Assembly: GCF_005517195.1 (NCBI RefSeq)
Contig: NZ_CP040244.1
Span: 3,304,001 to 3,368,000 of the forward strand
DNA length: 64,000 nt
Direction: 5' to 3'
DNA from: Streptomyces vilmorinianum
GTDB taxonomy: Bacteria > Actinomycetota > Actinomycetes > Streptomycetales > Streptomycetaceae
The notes beneath the pieces were generated by a model. That model ran no database searches. It saw nothing but the letters and a program-made list of their open reading frames with translations, and was not told where the DNA came from. Numbering within the stretch: position 1 is the first letter of the stretch; every line of letters begins with the position of its first letter. Shown piece after piece: positions 1 to 7,931 of this stretch. Made by a program: the position numbers and the translations under genes.

Positions 1-585
1 TACGACGTGCTCAACCTGCCCGGCGGGAGAGCGGCTCTGCTGATCGGCGACGTCATGGGCCACGGCACCCAGGCCGCCGCCGTGATGGGACGGCTCTCCG
101 CCAGTGTCCGGGCACTCGCCAGGCTCGACATCGAACCCGAGGAACTGCTGCACCAGCTGGAGGCAGCGCTCGACGACCTCGCCGAGCCGATGCTCGCCAC
201 CTTCCTCTACGCGGTGATCGACCTGACCACCCGCCGCTGCCGTATCGCCCGCGCCGGCCACCCTCCGCCCGCGACCGTCAGCCCCGACGGCACGGTCCAC
301 CTCCTCGACCTGCCTCCCGGCACTCCGCTCGGCGTCGGCGGCACCCGCTTCACCACCACGGAGATCACCCTGGAACCGGGCAGCCTCCTCGTGCTGTACA
401 CCGACGGGCTCATCGAGGCCCGCGGCAGTGACATCGACGAACGCCTCGCCGAACTCACCCACCTGCTCGCCCAGCCCTATCCGTCCCTGACCGGGCTGTG
501 CGACAGCCTCCTCACCCACCTCGTGCCGGGCTCCGCCGACGACGACATCGCGCTGCTGATCGCCCGCCTCCCCAGCCGGGCGTGA
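1..585 (+). CDS. SpoIIE-type PP2C serine phosphatase, C-terminal part (5' truncated by window)
   Basis: Only the last 194 residues are inside the window; the frame is open to base 1, so the protein begins upstream. The PP2C/SpoIIE core is clear: GDVMGHG at about residues 15-21 (metal-binding Asp), LYTDGL near 130 and a terminal DDDIALLIARL. The family removes phosphate from phosphoserine on anti-anti-sigma factors in partner-switching cascades; in Streptomyces such domains usually follow PAS and GAF sensors, which would lie outside this window. It resembles the C-terminal half of the phosphatase at 9304-11391, suggesting paralogues. The metal ligands visible here are intact, unlike the protein at 31299-33530. 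The substrate cannot be told from sequence. Confidence 0.9.
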   Translation, partial: YDVLNLPGGRAALLIGDVMGHGTQAAAVMGRLSASVRALARLDIEPEELLHQLEAALDDLAEPMLATFLYAVIDLTTRRCRIARAGHPPPATVSPDGTVHLLDLPPGTPLGVGGTRFTTTEITLEPGSLLVLYTDGLIEARGSDIDERLAELTHLLAQPYPSLTGLCDSLLTHLVPGSADDDIALLIARLPSRA

Positions 586-766
586 GCAGAAGCCGGACGG
601 CGTACGAGCGGAGGTCCTTTTCGCCCCGTCGGCCCAGCAGGACCGTTCCCGGATGGCGCAGTGTCTCGAATTACGCACTAGTTGTCATCAAGTGTGCGCA
701 TTCTGACGCGTCACGAGACAGCCACGGTGGACGCCTATCCGGATGTTCCACGAACGGAGCCGCGAC

Positions 767-1945
767 ATGACCCCCGACCCCTTCCACACCCCTCCGGCGG
801 CAGCCGACACAGGATCGACCGCCGGGCCCATCCCAGACCCGCCCACCATGCCCCCCGCCGTGCCACGCACCCCGATCGTGGCAGCGGCTCCCGCCCCCGC
901 GCACCAAGCCGACCAGCCCACACGGCCGGCGACGGAGCCGGAGAGGCAGGAGCCGGAGAAGCAGGAGCCGGCGGCGGACGCCAAGGCCGCCCCGGAGGCG
1001 CCGCCGAAGCCCAACGAAGCCCCGGAGACGCCACCCCAGTCCGAGGCCGGCGACGAGGCGATACACACGCTTCTGTGGACGGCGGCGACCGAGCGTCCCG
1101 TGGAGGAGGTCGCCGCGCTGGTCGCCAGGCTCAAGCAGACCGGCGCGCTGTCCAGCCCCGCGGACGTGGCGCTCCGCGCAGCCGCCGTCTCCCGCCCCCT
1201 GGAGGAGGTGCGGCAGCTGGTCGCGCTGCTCAACGCATCGGGCTACGACCTCCAGCAGGCCGAAACCACGCTGCGCGCCGCGGCGGTGGGCCGGCCGATC
1301 GAGGACGTGGTGCAGCTCGTGAACATCCTCGGCACCGACGGCAGCGACTGGCGCTCGACCGGTGGCGGGGACGCCGGGGACGCCGAGGAGCGGAAGACCG
1401 GGCCCGGCCGGGACGACCGCGTGAGGAACGGCAAGGACGCCGTCCCGGTCGTCGACGCCGCCCCGAAGCGGCCGCGAGGGGCCGCGAAGTGGCCGAAGTC
1501 GGCCCTGGACGGCGCGCTGGCCGCAGGCCCCGGCAGCCACACCGCCTCCTCGGCGCTGCGGTCGTCGCTGCGCTGGCCGGCGGCCGTCACGCTCTTCGCC
1601 TGCGGCCTCATCCACCTGCCCACGGATCTCGCGGGCATGCGCTCGGGCGGCTACGCGGAGACGCTGTCCATGGCCGTCACCGTGCTCTGTCTGCTGTGCG
1701 GCGTATGGCTCGCGGTGCGGGACACCATGATCGTCTGGGCCGCCGCCGCGGGGCTCGCCGTCGGTGTCATCGCGATCCACGTGCTCGCGAGTGCCCGCAG
1801 CGTCGATCTGCTGGACAGCAGCCTCGGTTCCACGTTCGCCTGGGCGAAGGCCGCGGCGCTGCTGTGTGCCGCGGCCGTGGTCGCCCTGGCCGGCTCGGCC
1901 CTGGTCCGGCATACGAAGACGACCGGCGCGACGGACAGCGCCTGA
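767..1945 (+). CDS. Membrane protein with three RPxEEV helical repeats
   Basis: A 392-residue protein of unknown function. Residues 1-95 are Pro/Ala/Glu-rich and probably disordered. Residues about 101-190 contain three copies of a roughly 34-residue unit with consensus AAxxRPxEEVxxLVxxL, likely paired helices. A charged linker follows, then about four hydrophobic segments in the last 120 residues, so the repeats probably face the cytoplasm. The ATG at 767 is preferred over an in-frame ATG at 743 because ACGGAGC lies just upstream of it. The gene stands alone, 181 bp after the phosphatase. The repeats could be a protein-interaction scaffold; no catalytic motif is visible. Confidence 0.75.
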   Translation: MTPDPFHTPPAAADTGSTAGPIPDPPTMPPAVPRTPIVAAAPAPAHQADQPTRPATEPERQEPEKQEPAADAKAAPEAPPKPNEAPETPPQSEAGDEAIHTLLWTAATERPVEEVAALVARLKQTGALSSPADVALRAAAVSRPLEEVRQLVALLNASGYDLQQAETTLRAAAVGRPIEDVVQLVNILGTDGSDWRSTGGGDAGDAEERKTGPGRDDRVRNGKDAVPVVDAAPKRPRGAAKWPKSALDGALAAGPGSHTASSALRSSLRWPAAVTLFACGLIHLPTDLAGMRSGGYAETLSMAVTVLCLLCGVWLAVRDTMIVWAAAAGLAVGVIAIHVLASARSVDLLDSSLGSTFAWAKAAALLCAAAVVALAGSALVRHTKTTGATDSA

Positions 1946-2318
1946 CGCGCCGGGGCGGAACGACGCCCGATGGACACCTCCGCCCGGTCGGCCCCACGCC
2001 GCCCGGGTGGCCGCTTCGGGCCGAGAAGCTCCCCGCCCGTCACCGGCACGGCACGGCATGGCACAGCACGGCACGGCGCGGTCGCCGCCGACGGATCCGG
2101 GTGCCCGTTTCCGTACGGGGCGTTTCCTGGAGATCGTCCGCTCGTTGGGCCGGATGTGCCACGGAACGATGTATGTCTCATGGCACGGATCGATGGCGGC
2201 CCCGTGGGGGCGATGCCCGCGGCGGGGCGGGTGGCCGCTTCACCGCCGCCCCATCCGACCCGCCCCTCCCGTGCCCGGGCCGCGCCGCCAGGGCACGCGA
2301 ATGGAGAGCCCCGTGCGA
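1946..2318. other. Gene-free stretch with pentamer repeat and candidate regulatory dyad
   Basis: About 370 bp between the repeat membrane protein and the condensation-domain gene. It holds seven near-identical GGCAC pentamers (2045-2079) and GTGCCA/TGGCAC arms 19 bp apart (2157-2187), which could be an operator for the downstream gene. No protein-like frame was recognised. Confidence 0.4.
2045..2079 (+). repeat. GGCAC pentanucleotide tandem repeat (7 units)
   Basis: Seven consecutive 5-bp units read GGCAC, GGCAC, GGCAT, GGCAC, AGCAC, GGCAC, GGCGC. The array is non-coding and lies upstream of the condensation-domain gene. A slippage-prone tract; no function is claimed. Confidence 0.8.
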
Positions 2319-3716
2319 ATGACGGACATTCAGCGTTGCGAGATCCGGCCCGGACGCCTCGTGGAATGGAGGCTTCACCCGAAGACCGTGGAGACCGCGA
2401 CGAGTCTGCGGGACGATCCCCGCCCGCCCGGGTACGTACAGGAGTCGCATGTGCGGACGGCCCGATCGGTACGCGAGGGCGGCCTGTTCGTACCGACCTG
2501 GCTCGGCACGGCGTTCGATATCCCGGGGAAGGTCGATCTCGACGTCCTCGAGGACGCGCTGCGGACATGGACGCTGCGGCACGAGACGCTGCGCAGCGGT
2601 TTCCGCTGGAGCGGTGACGAGATGCGGCGCTTCACGCTGGACGCCGACGACGTGGCGCTGGAGCGCGAGTACCTCGGTGACTTCGCCGACGCGGCGACTC
2701 TGACCCGCTATCTGCAGGACCGTTTCGACGTGGCGGCCGACGCGCTCACCTGGCCGAACTACCTCTTCAGCGCCGTCGTCAGGGACGACGGCGCGAGCGT
2801 GTACATGGCGTTCGACCACAGCAACGTCGACTCCTACTCGATCTACCGCATCGCCGCCGAGATCCACGAGCTGTACGCGGCCGGCCTCGAAGGCAGCGCC
2901 GCCGACACGGCTCCGATCGCCAGCTACGTCGACTTCTGCGCCACCGAGCGCACCAACGCCGACCAGATCGACGACACCCACGCCATCGTCGCCCGCTGGC
3001 GGGAGTTCATCGCCCAGTGCGACGGGAAGCTGCCGGCCTTCCCGCTCGACCTCGGTCTCGATCCCGAAGGGCCGCTGCCCACCCAGAAGTTCATGAACGA
3101 GATGCTCCTGGACGACGCGGACGCGGCAGCCTTCGAGGCGTACTGCCGCCCGTACGGCGGAAGTCTGATCGGCGTCCTCGCGGCCACCGGCCTCATCGTC
3201 CGAGAGATCGGCGGACACGAGGTGTACCGCACGGTCGTGCCGTTTCACACCCGGGCGAAATCCCAGTGGTCCGACTCGGTCGGCTGGTACGTGGGCGGCG
3301 CGCCGATCGAGGTCCCCGTCGCACAGGCCCCGGACTTCGACACGGCGCTGAAGCTGGTCCGCACCGCGCTGCGGGAGAACCGGCCACTGGCGCGTATGCC
3401 GATCGCCCGCGTGCTCCATCTGCTGGGCACCGACTTCCGGCCCACGTCCCCGGACCTGTACTCGATCGTCTCGTACGTCGACGCGCGTGGCGTCCCGGGG
3501 GCGGAGCGGTGGGAGGCCCTGAAGGCGTACGGGCTGATCCGAGTGTCGTACGGCGACCAGGTCTGCGCGTGGACCACAAGGCTCCACGAGGGCCTGCAGT
3601 TCGCCAGTCGCTACCCGGACACCGACATCGCGTACAGGAGCATGCGGACGTACGTCGACCGGCTGCGCGAGCTCATGGTCTCGGTGGCACGACAGGGCGC
3701 GGCCGTACGCGTCTGA
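2319..3716 (+). CDS. Stand-alone condensation-domain / acyltransferase-like protein
   Basis: A 465-residue protein with the fold signature of the NRPS condensation / PapA / WS-DGAT superfamily. The N-terminal half has the donor-side layout (WTLRHETLRSGFRW) and the active-site motif reads DHSNVDS, a variant of HHxxxDG that keeps His and Asp. A later VSYVDARG stretch fits the domain's second lobe. These enzymes make amide or ester bonds using a carrier-protein or CoA-bound acyl donor. No adenylation, carrier or thioesterase domain is encoded nearby, so this is a free-standing enzyme with unknown partners. GGAGAG at 2303 serves either ATG 2319 or GTG 2313; ATG 2319 was chosen. A hairpin follows at 3824-3854. 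Confidence 0.75.
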   Translation: MTDIQRCEIRPGRLVEWRLHPKTVETATSLRDDPRPPGYVQESHVRTARSVREGGLFVPTWLGTAFDIPGKVDLDVLEDALRTWTLRHETLRSGFRWSGDEMRRFTLDADDVALEREYLGDFADAATLTRYLQDRFDVAADALTWPNYLFSAVVRDDGASVYMAFDHSNVDSYSIYRIAAEIHELYAAGLEGSAADTAPIASYVDFCATERTNADQIDDTHAIVARWREFIAQCDGKLPAFPLDLGLDPEGPLPTQKFMNEMLLDDADAAAFEAYCRPYGGSLIGVLAATGLIVREIGGHEVYRTVVPFHTRAKSQWSDSVGWYVGGAPIEVPVAQAPDFDTALKLVRTALRENRPLARMPIARVLHLLGTDFRPTSPDLYSIVSYVDARGVPGAERWEALKAYGLIRVSYGDQVCAWTTRLHEGLQFASRYPDTDIAYRSMRTYVDRLRELMVSVARQGAAVRV

Positions 3717-3823
3717 CGCGTCGTCACCGCACACGCGAGTGCGCCCCCGCAGCGCTCGGGCGTACCACTCCGTGCCTCGAATGGGGCATCGCGGGCATGC
3801 GCCGACGACGGAAAGATCACGGA

Positions 3824-3854
3824 GCGGGGCCTTCGCCTGGTTGGCGGGCCCCGC
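3824..3854 (+). terminator. Hairpin downstream of condensation gene
   Basis: GCGGGGCC (3824-3831) pairs perfectly with GGCCCCGC (3847-3854) across a 15-nt loop. There is no U-tract, as is common for Streptomyces terminators. Confidence 0.45.
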
Positions 3855-3884
3855 GCTGTCCGCTGCGGGCGGCGGCGCGCCCCG

Positions 3885-4863
3885 ATGGAGGCCGCGGGCA
3901 AGGTCGGGGACCCGGCTGCTGACACTCTGGTGTCGGACATGATCGACAACCGCGAGGTCGATGGGGTCAACCATCTGTTTCGCACCATCGACAAGCTGGG
4001 GCCGGGCCAGGATCTCTCCCAGCTGCCGGAGCGGCTCGCCCAGTTCCTGCGGGACGCCGAGGTGCCGCCGCCGGACTGGAGCGACGCGGACGTCAAGGCG
4101 GCGGAGGGCTTCTTCGACCACCACCACGGGGAGGCGTCGATGCTCCAGGGCACCGTCGGCCTCATCGGTACCTACCTCTCCCCGACCGGGGCGCCTGGTC
4201 CATGCCTCCGTGCGACAGCTGCACAAGAAGAGCGGCGAGTGGGACTACGCCACATGGGGCGAGCCGGTCTCCCAGAAGTACACCACCGGCGCCGCCTGCG
4301 TCTTCAGCACCCAGATCCTCCAGGGCATGAAGAACCTGGGCCTGCACGTATCCAAGGACGACGCCCACGGTTTCATGTGCGCCTGGCACTACGTCAACCA
4401 CTACCTCGGCACCCCGGACAAGTGGCTGCTGCCGAAGAACGCCGACGAGGTCGAGGCGGTCTGGAACGCTCAGCGCGACAAGGAGTGGAAGAAGACCGAC
4501 GACGGTGTCTTCATGACCGCGCAGGCCATCAAGTTCTACCGGGACCTCGTCGGGCCCGGAGCCGGCGACGCGTACATCGCCCTGACGCGCGTGGCGCTCA
4601 CCGACAAGTACGCCGACATGGCCGGCATCCCGAAGAGCCCCCTCGACCTCGCGGGCAAGCCCCCGGCCGCCGGCCACGGTCTCGTCAGCAGCGCCGCGGG
4701 CGGCCTGTTCGGCGAATCCGCCAAGAAGACCGTCGGCGTCAACCCCTCCAAGGAAATCCTCGGGACCGTTTCCAAGGCGTTCAACGAGGTGGAGAGGTAC
4801 GCCCTCACCCACGAGCAGGACGACCAGCCGCAGATGCACCAGGAGCTGCACGACAACCGTTGA
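3885..4863 (+). pseudogene. Broken MpaB-family (DUF2236) oxygenase
   Basis: Two halves of one protein are in different frames. The N-terminal part reads from ATG 3885 to about 4180 (GDPAADTLV ... FFDHHHGEASMLQGTVGLIGTYLSP); the C-terminal part starts near 4188 in the +1-shifted frame (RLVHASVRQLHKKSGEWDY ... WHYVNHYLG). Together they match the DUF2236/MpaB oxygenase family related to latex-clearing protein. From memory of the family, intact members have some 40-60 residues, including haem-proximal helices, between these blocks. If so, a deletion of over 100 bp together with a frameshift occurred near 4180-4190, and a single miscalled base cannot explain it. Codon usage is still normal, so the decay is recent. 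The product is unlikely to work as an oxygenase. Confidence 0.75.
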
Positions 4864-5210
4864 CCGGGGGAGCTGAGCTGCCGTCCGTCTGGGCGGCAGC
4901 TCGGCCGTTCGAGCGGCTTCGCAGCGCGATCTCGTGGTGGTGACCGGTTCGGTTGAACTGGCAATAACCGGAGGCGAGTTCCGTCTGCCGACCGTATCGC
5001 CCGTCGACCTTGACGACCGTCCGACCCCGACTGCTCTGAATGTGCCCATGGGGTACCTCCGTTCGGCCCCAGATCCGCGTCCGGTCGGCGTAGGGAAGTG
5101 AGTGGCGCGGCGACACGAGCTCGACTTCTGTCCACACTCTGGCGTGGCTCGACACCTGACTGGCCAACGAAAGGCCGGGGTCTCGTGCATCGAAAGGTGG
5201 AGCAAACTTC
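4864..5210. other. Gene-free stretch upstream of the surface-protein cassette
   Basis: It begins with the hairpin at 4875-4902 and ends with the ribosome-binding region GGTGGAGC before ATG 5211. Both strands have open frames here, but none looks like a known protein and none has a good start. It most likely holds the promoter of the secreted SpaA-fold gene; no -35/-10 pair could be assigned with confidence. Confidence 0.4.
4875..4902 (+). terminator. Hairpin after the broken oxygenase gene
   Basis: GAGCTGCCG (4875-4883) pairs perfectly with CGGCAGCTC (4894-4902) around a 10-nt loop, 12 bp after the stop codon of the broken gene. Confidence 0.65.
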
Positions 5211-6230
5211 ATGGCAGTAACCGCTGGAGTATCACGAGGCAGGAAGCAGCCGAGGCGTGCAACGCTCAGGGCTTCCCTCCTCTGCGTCGGCATGGTCACG
5301 GCACTCGCCGTCCCGTTCGCCGGTTCCGCGACCGCCGCGGCTGGGGGCCCGAGCGGGGACGGCGAGCAGCCCGTGGAGATTACGGACATCACCAACCCGG
5401 ACTGTGACGACCTCATGCCGGGTGCCTTCCTGTTCGAGTTCCGCCAGGAACCCGTCCAGGACGCCACGGACATCCCGCTGTCCTTCAACGGGCTGACCGG
5501 CACGCTCGACATCGACGTCAGGAACACCGGGAGCGGCCAGGTCTTCGACTACAACTTCGACGGCGACTTCACCGCCTTCGGCGTGATCGTCAAGGGTGGC
5601 CCGAACGCGAACTTCTACGACTACCGGCCCACCGGCAACCCGGACGACACGGGTCTCCACTCCCCGATCAACCCGAACAACAACCGCTTCTACGGTCTCA
5701 GCCACATCTCGTTCTGCATCGGCGAGGCTCCGCGCCCCGGTGCGCTCAAGATCCTCAAGAAGAGCACCAAGACCGGCAATCCCCTGGTCAGCCAGGCCGG
5801 CACCGTGTTCAACGTCACCGGCCCCGGCGGCTACGACCAGAACGTGACCGACGACACGACCATGGCGGCGCCCGACGAGGACCCGACCACCGGCGAGGTC
5901 TGCGTATCCGGGCTCGTTGCCGGTACGTACACCATCAACGAAGTGACGCCTCCCCCGGGATACGGCGCCGCGACCCAGACGAACCAGCAGGTCACGGTCG
6001 TTCCCGGGACGAACTGCACGACCAACCAGCCCACCGGCACGGCCGTCGCCTCGTTCACGAACGACCCGCTCGCCGACCTCCTCGTGCGCGTGGACGGCCA
6101 GGAGTCGGGCGAGATCAGCTCCACCATCGCCTGCAACGGCAACAGCGCCGGCCCCTCGGACCCGGTCCAGCTCAACGTCAACGACCTTCCGCCGGGCACG
6201 TACACCTGCGAAATCGTCATCGACCCCTGA
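5211..6230 (+). CDS. Secreted SpaA-type prealbumin-fold surface protein
   Basis: A 339-residue exported protein. An Arg/Lys-rich start and hydrophobic segment (about residues 18-42, ending SATAAA) form a Sec signal peptide. A first domain (45-175) has the FGVIVKGGPNANFYDY and LSHISFC motifs seen in many actinobacterial surface proteins. A second domain (about 180-275) is a SpaA/prealbumin-like beta sandwich, with Lys in GALKILKK and Glu in TINEVTPPPGY placed as in isopeptide-forming pilin domains. A shorter third region ends in CEIVIDP. There is no LPxTG motif or tail helix, so it is released or non-covalently held. GGTGGAGC precedes ATG 5211. It heads a likely surface cassette with the next three genes. 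Confidence 0.8.
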   Translation: MAVTAGVSRGRKQPRRATLRASLLCVGMVTALAVPFAGSATAAAGGPSGDGEQPVEITDITNPDCDDLMPGAFLFEFRQEPVQDATDIPLSFNGLTGTLDIDVRNTGSGQVFDYNFDGDFTAFGVIVKGGPNANFYDYRPTGNPDDTGLHSPINPNNNRFYGLSHISFCIGEAPRPGALKILKKSTKTGNPLVSQAGTVFNVTGPGGYDQNVTDDTTMAAPDEDPTTGEVCVSGLVAGTYTINEVTPPPGYGAATQTNQQVTVVPGTNCTTNQPTGTAVASFTNDPLADLLVRVDGQESGEISSTIACNGNSAGPSDPVQLNVNDLPPGTYTCEIVIDP

Positions 6231-6270
6231 CCTGGGTCGCGTCCGTCCGGTGAGTGACTGACCGGACCTC

Positions 6271-6308
6271 GGGGCGGATCGAGCTGCTGACACAGCTCGA
6301 TCCGCCCC
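6271..6308 (+). terminator. Strong 16-bp hairpin terminator
   Basis: GGGGCGGATCGAGCTG (6271-6286) pairs perfectly with CAGCTCGATCCGCCCC (6293-6308) across a 6-nt loop and is followed by TTTC. It separates the SpaA-fold gene from the collagen-like gene, so the two are probably separate transcripts. Confidence 0.85.
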
Positions 6309-6481
6309 TTTCGGCTGCTCCGGACCAGCCATATCCCCTCCGAATGGCTCAGCTCTCAGGTAATAGCAAATTGTGCGCCATTCAGAGGAGTTGAAGGAAA
6401 ACCTCGTCACCCCCTCGCCTTTTCATCGGTTAAAGGCGGCTAGGGCGGGATGTTCATTCCCGCCGGGAGAAAGGAAAATCC

Positions 6482-7159
6482 ATGCGGTACTTCCGCGGTT
6501 TGCTCATCGCGTTCTCGGCCGGCGCCCTGTCGCTGGGCACCGTGTCCGCCTCCCAGGCGATCGGTGGCACCACCGACGCGGCCGCGCACGTCCGTAAGGG
6601 GGGTGAGGGCGACGACCACAAGAAGGGCGGCGACCACGTCTTCATCGACAAGTCGAAGCACCAGCTCAACCACAGCTGCGAGGGCGGCACGTTCGGCTAC
6701 TGCACCCAGAAGGTGAACTTCGCCCCGAAGCTCCTGGGTGATGTCAGCCTCATCGGCACCAACGGCCTGATCGGCGTGACGGGCACGAACGGAACCGACG
6801 GCACCAACGGCACCAACGGAACCAACGGAACCAACGGAACGAACGGCACCAACGGCACCAACGGCACCTCCACGCCGCCGGCCGACGCCGAGTGGTGCTC
6901 GCCCGGCTTCTGGAAGAACCACCCCGAGGACTGGAGCGTCCCGCTCACCACGAAGTACAGCGCCGTCTTCGGTGCGACGCCGCCCCGGTCGAACCAGGGC
7001 GTCCGGCAGGGCGCGCCGACCGACCCGACCCTCTTCGAGGTCGTGTCCAACCCGCAGTGGTACGGCGGCGACGCGACCAACCGGGTTGCCGACTACCTGA
7101 GCGACCAGCACCCGAACATCAACTACCAGGGTTTCCGCGTCGACAACTGCCCCCTCTAG
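6482..7159 (+). CDS. Secreted collagen-like protein with C-terminal CSPGFWKNH domain
   Basis: A 225-residue secreted protein. Residues 1-27 are a signal peptide (cleavage near SASQA-IG). A Lys/His/Asp/Gly-rich stretch follows, then 13 uninterrupted Gly-X-Y triplets (residues about 92-130), mostly Gly-Thr-Asn, then a compact domain opening EWCSPGFWKNHPEDW and ending DNCPL. Gly at every third position is the collagen triple-helix signature; Thr at X and Asn at Y replace the usual Pro. The CSPGFWKNH motif recurs in extracellular proteins of environmental bacteria; its role is unknown. Start: ATG 6482 after GGGAGAAAGG. Synonymous codons vary within the repeat (GGC/GGA, ACC/ACG), which argues against a fresh DNA-level expansion. 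Confidence 0.8.
   Translation: MRYFRGLLIAFSAGALSLGTVSASQAIGGTTDAAAHVRKGGEGDDHKKGGDHVFIDKSKHQLNHSCEGGTFGYCTQKVNFAPKLLGDVSLIGTNGLIGVTGTNGTDGTNGTNGTNGTNGTNGTNGTNGTSTPPADAEWCSPGFWKNHPEDWSVPLTTKYSAVFGATPPRSNQGVRQGAPTDPTLFEVVSNPQWYGGDATNRVADYLSDQHPNINYQGFRVDNCPL
6755..6871 (+). repeat. 9-bp coding repeat encoding 13 Gly-X-Y triplets
   Basis: Thirteen consecutive 9-bp units from 6755, each encoding Gly-X-Y: GTN, GLI, GVT, GTN, GTD, seven GTN and a final GTS. The period is exact in protein, and third bases vary between units. Confidence 0.9.
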
Positions 7160-7231
7160 GACCCGGCGACGCCGCGAAACGCATCTGCCCTGAACAACTT
7201 CGAACCACCCCAGAGACCTCTCTGACCTGAC

Positions 7232-7269
7232 GTGGCCCGTGCGGCGGACACCCCTGCCGCACGGGCCAC
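7232..7269 (+). terminator. 14-bp hairpin between collagen-like and DUF5819 genes
   Basis: GTGGCCCGTGCGGC (7232-7245) and GCCGCACGGGCCAC (7256-7269) pair perfectly around a 10-nt loop. It ends only 4 bp before the AGAAGGAG ribosome-binding site of the next gene, so it could act as an attenuator as well as a terminator. Confidence 0.75.
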
Positions 7270-7285
7270 CCCCAGAAGGAGCATG

Positions 7286-7930
7286 ATGGGAGCAACGAGG
7301 CACCCCGCCCAGTGGTCCCCGGTGTCGGTCGCCGCGCTCGCGGTCACCGCACTGACCCTGATCGGCGCCCTGCTCGTCCACCTGGCGTTCGTCTTCCTGA
7401 GCGTGGCGCCGGCCAACGCCGTGAGCGTGCACCACCACGAAGGCATCGACGCCTACGTCCAGCCGGAGTTCGGCCAGGACTGGAAGCTCTTCGCACCGAA
7501 CCCGATGCAGCGCAACGACGCCGTCGGTGTCCGGGTGAGCACCCTCGGGGAGGACGGCCGCCCGCACGTCTCCGACTGGGTCAACCTCACCGCCGAGGAC
7601 GTCGAGGTGATCCGCGGCAACATCGCGCCGAGCCATGTGGACCAGAACATGCTCCGCCGCGCCTGGGACTCGTACGTCGCGACCCACAGCCTGGAAGGAG
7701 ACCTGCCCAAGGGCGTCCGGGGGGCGCTGACCGGCGACTACCTCAAGCGCGTCGTCCTCCAGCGCGTCGGCCGCACCTGGGAGGGCGACAGGATCGTCTC
7801 CGTCCAGGTCGCCGGCCGCTACACGCTGGTCGACCCGCCGGCGTGGAGCTCGGAGGAGCCGCCGGACACGACCGACTACCGGATGCTGCCGTGGTGGCCG
7901 GTGAACCAGCAGGACCACAGGGGGCTGTGA
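7286..7930 (+). CDS. DUF5819 family membrane-anchored protein
   Basis: A 214-residue protein with one N-terminal transmembrane segment (about residues 15-40) and an extracytoplasmic domain containing the family block FGQDWKLFAPNPMQRN. DUF5819 proteins are typically encoded next to HTTM proteins in Streptomyces, and here the HTTM gene starts 1 bp after the stop codon, so the two are surely co-translated. ATG 7286 has AGAAGGAG at a better distance than the overlapping ATG 7283. Function is unknown; the pairing suggests a membrane complex in which this protein presents or stabilises the HTTM enzyme. Confidence 0.8.
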   Translation: MGATRHPAQWSPVSVAALAVTALTLIGALLVHLAFVFLSVAPANAVSVHHHEGIDAYVQPEFGQDWKLFAPNPMQRNDAVGVRVSTLGEDGRPHVSDWVNLTAEDVEVIRGNIAPSHVDQNMLRRAWDSYVATHSLEGDLPKGVRGALTGDYLKRVVLQRVGRTWEGDRIVSVQVAGRYTLVDPPAWSSEEPPDTTDYRMLPWWPVNQQDHRGL

Positions 7931-7931
7931 C

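Noticed and set aside
2319..3716. Start of a non-ribosomal peptide synthetase cluster
   Set aside because: Only an isolated condensation domain is present; no adenylation or carrier domain in the neighbourhood.
3885..4863. Programmed frameshift in the oxygenase gene
   Set aside because: No slippery heptamer is seen, and conserved residues appear to be missing at the junction, which frameshifting cannot supply.
4903..5527. Minus-strand frame upstream of the SpaA-fold gene
   Set aside because: Part of it falls in the intergenic region, but no domain was recognisable and it runs antisense into a signal-peptide gene.
5211..6230. Sortase-anchored pilin
   Set aside because: The SpaA-like fold is convincing but there is no LPxTG-type motif, membrane tail or sortase gene nearby.
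6755..6871. CRISPR-like short repeat array
   Set aside because: The 9-bp period has no spacers and lies in frame in a secreted protein; it encodes collagen-like triplets.
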